From Rhodocyclaceae bacterium (GTDB lineage: Bacteria > Pseudomonadota > Gammaproteobacteria > Burkholderiales > Rhodocyclaceae): 32,425 nt of DNA. The position numbers and the translations under genes are program-made. The number at the start of each line of letters is the position of its first letter. The first letter of the stretch is position 1. Shown in pieces: positions 28,773-32,425 of this stretch. The notes under the pieces were generated by a model, which saw only the letters and a program-made list of their open reading frames with translations, searched no databases and was not told the DNA's origin. The stretch is from NCBI GenBank assembly GCA_018262775.1, contig JADFDU010000026.1:1-32425 (forward strand), read 5' to 3'.

Positions 28773-28800
28773 GAGTTCCCGACAACACCAGGGCTGACAT

Positions 28801-29895
28801 ATGCCCGCCAGCGAACTCGCCGACTGGCTGCGCCTGACGTTTGCGCCGGGCATCGGTGGGGAAACCCAGCGCAAGCTGCTATCCGCATTCGGTCCCCCCG
28901 ATCATATTTTCGCCGTCGGCGTCCAGGCTCTGGCGCGCACCATTCCGCACAAGCAGGCGCAGCAGTTACTATCGCATGACTCCGAAGAAGACATCGCCAA
29001 AGCCCTGGCCTGGGCCGCAGAGCCGAGCAACATCATCCTGACGCTGGCGGACGCAGCCTACCCGCAACGCCTGCTCGACGCCGCGGATCCGCCCACCGTG
29101 CTGTATGTAAAGGGTCGCGTCGAATTGCTCAATGCGCCCGCCCTCGCCATCGTCGGCTCGCGCAATGCCTCGCCCCAAGGTGAGGCCAACGCAGAGGCTT
29201 TCGCCGCGGCCCTGGCGGACACCGGGCTGACCATTGTCAGCGGTTTGGCACTGGGCATTGATGCGGCAGCGCACCGCGGCGGCCTGCGCGGCAAAGGTTC
29301 GACCATCGCAGTGATCGGCACCGGCATCGATCGTGTCTACCCGGCACGCAACCAGGCATTGGCGCGCGAGATCGCCACAGCCGGTGCCATCATCAGTGAA
29401 TTCCCGCTCGGCACGCCCGCTTTAAGGGAGAACTTTCCGCGCCGCAACCGCGTTATCTCCGGTCTGGCGCGCGGCTGCCTGGTGGTGGAGGCGGCGGAAC
29501 GCAGCGGTTCGCTCATCACCGCCAGGCTGGCCGGTGAGCAAGGTCGGGATGTCTTCGCTATCCCCGGGTCAATCCATTCCCCCCTGTCAAAGGGTTGCCA
29601 CAAACTGATCAAACAGGGTGCCAAACTGGCAGACGATGCGCGTGACATACTGGACGAGTTGGGTCTGACCACCGCCACCGATCAAGCGTCCACCACCTCG
29701 CCCGTTCCTGCCGCACCTGCCACCGCTGCGGTCAGGCTGCTCGACTGCATTGGCTTTGATCCCTGCGACATGGAAGCACTCGCGGCACGATCCGGCTTGA
29801 CGGCAGAGAAGCTATACGCCATCCTGTTGCAACTGGAACTGGACGGCAGGATCGCCAGCCTGCCGGGAGGACGGTTCCAACGCATCGGCCCATGA
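28801..29895 (+). CDS. dprA: DNA-processing protein DprA
   Basis: Cytoplasmic protein that loads RecA on incoming single-stranded DNA during natural transformation; it is also present in many non-competent bacteria. The 364 residues contain an N-terminal helical domain (about 1-75), a Rossmann-type DNA-binding fold (ALAIVGSRNASPQGE, TIVSGLALGIDAAAHRGGL, TIAVIGTGIDRVYP, ISEFPLGTPALRENFPRRNR, RSGSLITARLAGEQGRDVFAIPG) and a C-terminal winged-helix domain (about 305-364; IGFDPCDMEALAARSGL). The stop overlaps the smg ATG (ATGA), so the two are coupled. No other competence gene is present in the window. Confidence 0.96.
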   Translation: MPASELADWLRLTFAPGIGGETQRKLLSAFGPPDHIFAVGVQALARTIPHKQAQQLLSHDSEEDIAKALAWAAEPSNIILTLADAAYPQRLLDAADPPTVLYVKGRVELLNAPALAIVGSRNASPQGEANAEAFAAALADTGLTIVSGLALGIDAAAHRGGLRGKGSTIAVIGTGIDRVYPARNQALAREIATAGAIISEFPLGTPALRENFPRRNRVISGLARGCLVVEAAERSGSLITARLAGEQGRDVFAIPGSIHSPLSKGCHKLIKQGAKLADDARDILDELGLTTATDQASTTSPVPAAPATAAVRLLDCIGFDPCDMEALAARSGLTAEKLYAILLQLELDGRIASLPGGRFQRIGP

Positions 29896-30374
29896 ACAGA
29901 CGACACACTGCCGCCATGTTCGACATACTTGTCTATCTCTTCGAGAATTTTTTCCACGCCGACGCCTATCCCGAACCAGAGCAACTCGCCCTGAAGCTTT
30001 CCGCTGCCGGTTTCGAGGACGAGGAAATCAGCGAAGCCCTGCAGTGGCTGGACGGCCTGCAAGAAGTGGGCATCGCCAGCCCGCCGACAATCGCCGCTGA
30101 TAATGGTTCGATGCGCTGCTTCAGTGTGGAGGAGGTTGCCAAGCTCGACATGGAATGCCTCGGTTTCCTGGTCTTTCTGGAAAGCGCTGGCATCCTGAAC
30201 CCGTTGACACGCGAACTGATTCTCGAGCGCGCCATGGCCCTGTCCGACCACGCGGTCTCACTGTCCAGGCTGAAAATCATCGTGCTGATGGTGCTGTGGA
30301 CCCAGCATCAAGCGATGGACACCCTGATCCTGGAGGAACTGTTGTCGGGCAACGATGCGCACTACCTGCATTGA
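29892..30374 (+). CDS. smg: Smg family protein (DUF494)
   Basis: Small acidic cytoplasmic protein of 160 residues from the overlapping ATG, or 152 from the ATG at 29916. The second start gives MFDILVYLFENFFHADAYPE, the N-terminus of E. coli Smg; the first overlaps the dprA stop and may be used by coupling. Conserved blocks are LSAAGFEDEEISEALQWL, SMRCFSVEEVAKLDMECLGFLVFLE and LTRELILERAMAL. The gene lies between dprA and a topoisomerase, its usual neighbourhood. The molecular role of the family is not established. Confidence 0.92.
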   Translation: MNRRHTAAMFDILVYLFENFFHADAYPEPEQLALKLSAAGFEDEEISEALQWLDGLQEVGIASPPTIAADNGSMRCFSVEEVAKLDMECLGFLVFLESAGILNPLTRELILERAMALSDHAVSLSRLKIIVLMVLWTQHQAMDTLILEELLSGNDAHYLH

Positions 30375-30471
30375 GCGGCCATCGCACCGGCTTGCCAGCC
30401 TGCTGTACAGTCCTTATCATCCGGCCCTTTCCCAGTCCTGATGGCAGCGCACAGACGCGCCGCCCGATCGC

Positions 30472-32425
30472 ATGAGCAAACAACTGATCATCGCCGAGAA
30501 GCCCTCCGTCGCGCAGGACATCGCCAAGGCGCTGGGCGGCTTCAGCAAGCAGGGTGAGTATTTCGAAAACGACGACTACGTGCTGTCGTCTGCCATCGGC
30601 CATCTGCTCGAACTGACGGTACCCGAAGAATACGAGGTCAAGCGCGGCAAATGGTCCTTTACCAACCTGCCGGTGGTTCCCCCACATTTCGCGCTCAATC
30701 CCATCGAAAGAACCGAGGATCGACTCAAGCTGCTGACGCGGCTGATGAAGCGCAAAGACGTCGCCGGGCTCATCAATGCCTGCGACGCGGGCCGCGAGGG
30801 CGAACTCATCTTCCGTTACCTGGCTCAGCACGCCAGGACCGACAAGCCGGTGCGCCGCCTGTGGCTGCAATCGATGACGCAAAACGCCATTCGCGAAGGC
30901 TTTGCCCATCTGCGCACAGACAAGGAAATGCTACCGCTGGCAGATGCCGCACGCTGCCGTTCCGAAGCCGACTGGCTGATCGGTATCAACGGCACGCGCG
31001 CCATGACTGCCTTCAACTCCCGCGAGGGAGGCTTTCACAAGACGCCGGTTGGTCGCGTGCAGACGCCAACGTTGGCCATTCTGGTGGAGCGTGAAGAGCG
31101 CATCCGCGCCTTCAGGCCGCGTGATTACTGGGAAGTCGAGGCGGAGTTCGCCGCCACTGCCGGCAACTACCGCGGCCGCTGGTTCGATGAGAAATTCCGC
31201 AAGACAGAGGATGAGCATCATAAGCCTGAGCGGCTGTGGGACGTCAAACGCGCACAAGCCCTGCGCAAGAAGTGTTTTGGCAAGCACGGTAGCGTCGAGG
31301 AGGAGAGCAAGCCGACGACACAGTTGTCACCGCTGCTGTTCGACCTCACTTCGCTGCAGCGCGAAGCCAACGGCCGTTTCGGCTTTTCTGCCAAGACTAC
31401 GCTGTCTTTGGCGCAGGCACTCTACGAAAAACACAAGGCGCTGACTTACCCGCGTACCGATTCTCGCTACCTGCCCGAAGACTACATTGCAACAGTGAAG
31501 GCGACACTAAAGAGTTTCTCGGGTACGCCTTATGCTGCTTTTGCCAGCCAGATCCTCAAGGGCGGCTGGGCGCATCCGAACAAGCGTATCTTCAACAACG
31601 CCAAGGTTTCAGACCACTTCGCCATCATCCCGACCGGAACAACGCCGACAAACCTCTCGGATGCCGAGCAGAAACTCTACGACCTCGTCGCCAAACGCTT
31701 TCTCGCCATATTCTTCCCTGCGGCGGAGTACAACGTAACAACGCGCATCACCCGCGTCGAGGAGGAAGCTTTCAAGACGGAAGGCAAGGTGCTGGTGTCT
31801 TCCGGCTGGCTCGCCATCTACGGCAAGGAAGTCCAGGGAGATGACGAAACACCACAACTGTCTCCCATACAACCCAAGGAGCGCGTCTGGACTAACGATG
31901 TTGAGGTCAAGGCGAACCAGACCAAGCCGCCAGCTCGCTTCACCGAAGCGACACTGCTGACGGCCATGGAGGGCGCCGGCAAGCTGATCGAAGAAGAGGA
32001 GCTGCGCGAAGCCATGGCGGCTCGCGGCCTCGGCACGCCGGCCACCCGCGCCGCCACCATCGAAGGACTCATTCTGGAAGAGTATGTACACCGCAATGGC
32101 CGCGAACTGCAGCCCACCGCAAAAGCCTTTTCGCTGATGGTCGCACTTTCCACGCTCGGCATCGACGAACTGCATTCACCCGAACTGACCGGCAATTGGG
32201 AATACAAGCTAAGGCAAATGGAGCAAGGCGAACTCGGGCGCAGCGTATTCATGGATCATATCGTCGAGCAAACGCGCGAAATGGTAGACCGTATCAAGCA
32301 TGGCGAAATCCCCGAAGAAGTTTTCAACACCCTCTCCAGCCCCTGCCCGAAGTGCGGCGGCGTTATTCAGGAAAATTACAAAAAGTTCCAGTGCAAGAAA
32401 TGCAACTACGCACTATGGAAGGTGG
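30472..32425 (+). CDS. topB: DNA topoisomerase III, 3' end outside window
   Basis: Type IA topoisomerase that passes single strands and decatenates DNA. The first 651 codons are present. The N-terminal Toprim domain begins MSKQLIIAEKPSVAQDIAKAL and contains the acidic metal site NACDAGREGELIFRYL. The catalytic tyrosine lies in ALTYPRTDSRYLPED. ARGLGTPATRAATIEGLI and a zinc-ribbon start (CPKCGG ... CKKC) follow just before the window edge. The first Toprim residues and the TopB-type KWSFTNLPVVPPHFAL separate it from topoisomerase I. I expect about 200 more residues beyond the edge. It starts 97 bases after smg; that gap shows no other gene. Confidence 0.95.
   Translation, partial: MSKQLIIAEKPSVAQDIAKALGGFSKQGEYFENDDYVLSSAIGHLLELTVPEEYEVKRGKWSFTNLPVVPPHFALNPIERTEDRLKLLTRLMKRKDVAGLINACDAGREGELIFRYLAQHARTDKPVRRLWLQSMTQNAIREGFAHLRTDKEMLPLADAARCRSEADWLIGINGTRAMTAFNSREGGFHKTPVGRVQTPTLAILVEREERIRAFRPRDYWEVEAEFAATAGNYRGRWFDEKFRKTEDEHHKPERLWDVKRAQALRKKCFGKHGSVEEESKPTTQLSPLLFDLTSLQREANGRFGFSAKTTLSLAQALYEKHKALTYPRTDSRYLPEDYIATVKATLKSFSGTPYAAFASQILKGGWAHPNKRIFNNAKVSDHFAIIPTGTTPTNLSDAEQKLYDLVAKRFLAIFFPAAEYNVTTRITRVEEEAFKTEGKVLVSSGWLAIYGKEVQGDDETPQLSPIQPKERVWTNDVEVKANQTKPPARFTEATLLTAMEGAGKLIEEEELREAMAARGLGTPATRAATIEGLILEEYVHRNGRELQPTAKAFSLMVALSTLGIDELHSPELTGNWEYKLRQMEQGELGRSVFMDHIVEQTREMVDRIKHGEIPEEVFNTLSSPCPKCGGVIQENYKKFQCKKCNYALWKV

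Overview
The window is GC-rich, densely coded bacterial DNA. It carries 27 protein genes, two of them cut by the window edges (metH on the left, topB on the right). I see no tRNA, rRNA, CRISPR array, transposase or phage gene. The gene families and their order (DUF1840, smg/DUF494, DUF4390, ntrY-ntrX-trkA-trkH, def-fmt-htpX, LysM-dprA-smg-topB) point to a betaproteobacterium, most likely of the Rhodocyclales or a related order. This placement is inferred from gene content and protein character, not from a database search.

Layout. (1) 1-4233: the end of cobalamin-dependent methionine synthase; a convergent DUF1840 gene; then a plus-strand run of beta-carbonic anhydrase, a MOSC/YiiM-type protein and an MFS transporter. 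(2) 4235-17722: a long minus-strand block, read right to left as rsmB, DUF4390, ntrY, ntrX, trkA, trkH, trkH, hemE, priA. Only one gene-free gap here exceeds 300 bases (6416-6816, between hemE and priA). It is AT-rich and holds DnaA-box-like sites. (3) 17818-25254: a minus-strand DUF454 membrane protein, then plus-strand homospermidine synthase and a tightly overlapping five-gene operon: acetyl-CoA-synthetase-like ligase, 2-oxoacid dehydrogenase E1-alpha, E1-beta, E2, and a small acyl carrier protein. (4) 25297-27627: minus-strand def-fmt and htpX. (5) 27756-32425: plus-strand LysM protein, dprA, smg and topB.

How the genes work together. Block 2 joins 16S rRNA methylation (RsmB), a membrane two-component system (NtrY/NtrX), potassium uptake (TrkA with two TrkH paralogues), haem synthesis and replication restart (PriA). 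Blocks 4 and 5 hold formyl-methionine metabolism (Fmt, Def), membrane protein quality control (HtpX) and DNA processing (DprA, TopB). Block 3 looks like an accessory cassette set between htpX and rsmB, which I remember as neighbours in many betaproteobacteria. Its five-gene operon, each gene overlapping the next by ATGA, implies a metabolic unit that makes or consumes acyl groups, with a dedicated carrier protein but no local E3.

Most interesting points: the acyl-carrier-protein/2-oxoacid dehydrogenase operon and its E2 with two tandem subunit-binding domains; a hairpin-rich insertion of about 60 bp, in frame, inside the CoA ligase; the DnaA-box/AT-rich region beside hemE; an NtrX whose AAA+ domain has decayed; a near-identical 89-bp tract shared by two otherwise diverged trkH genes; and a 36-bp divergent promoter that may give leaderless mRNAs.
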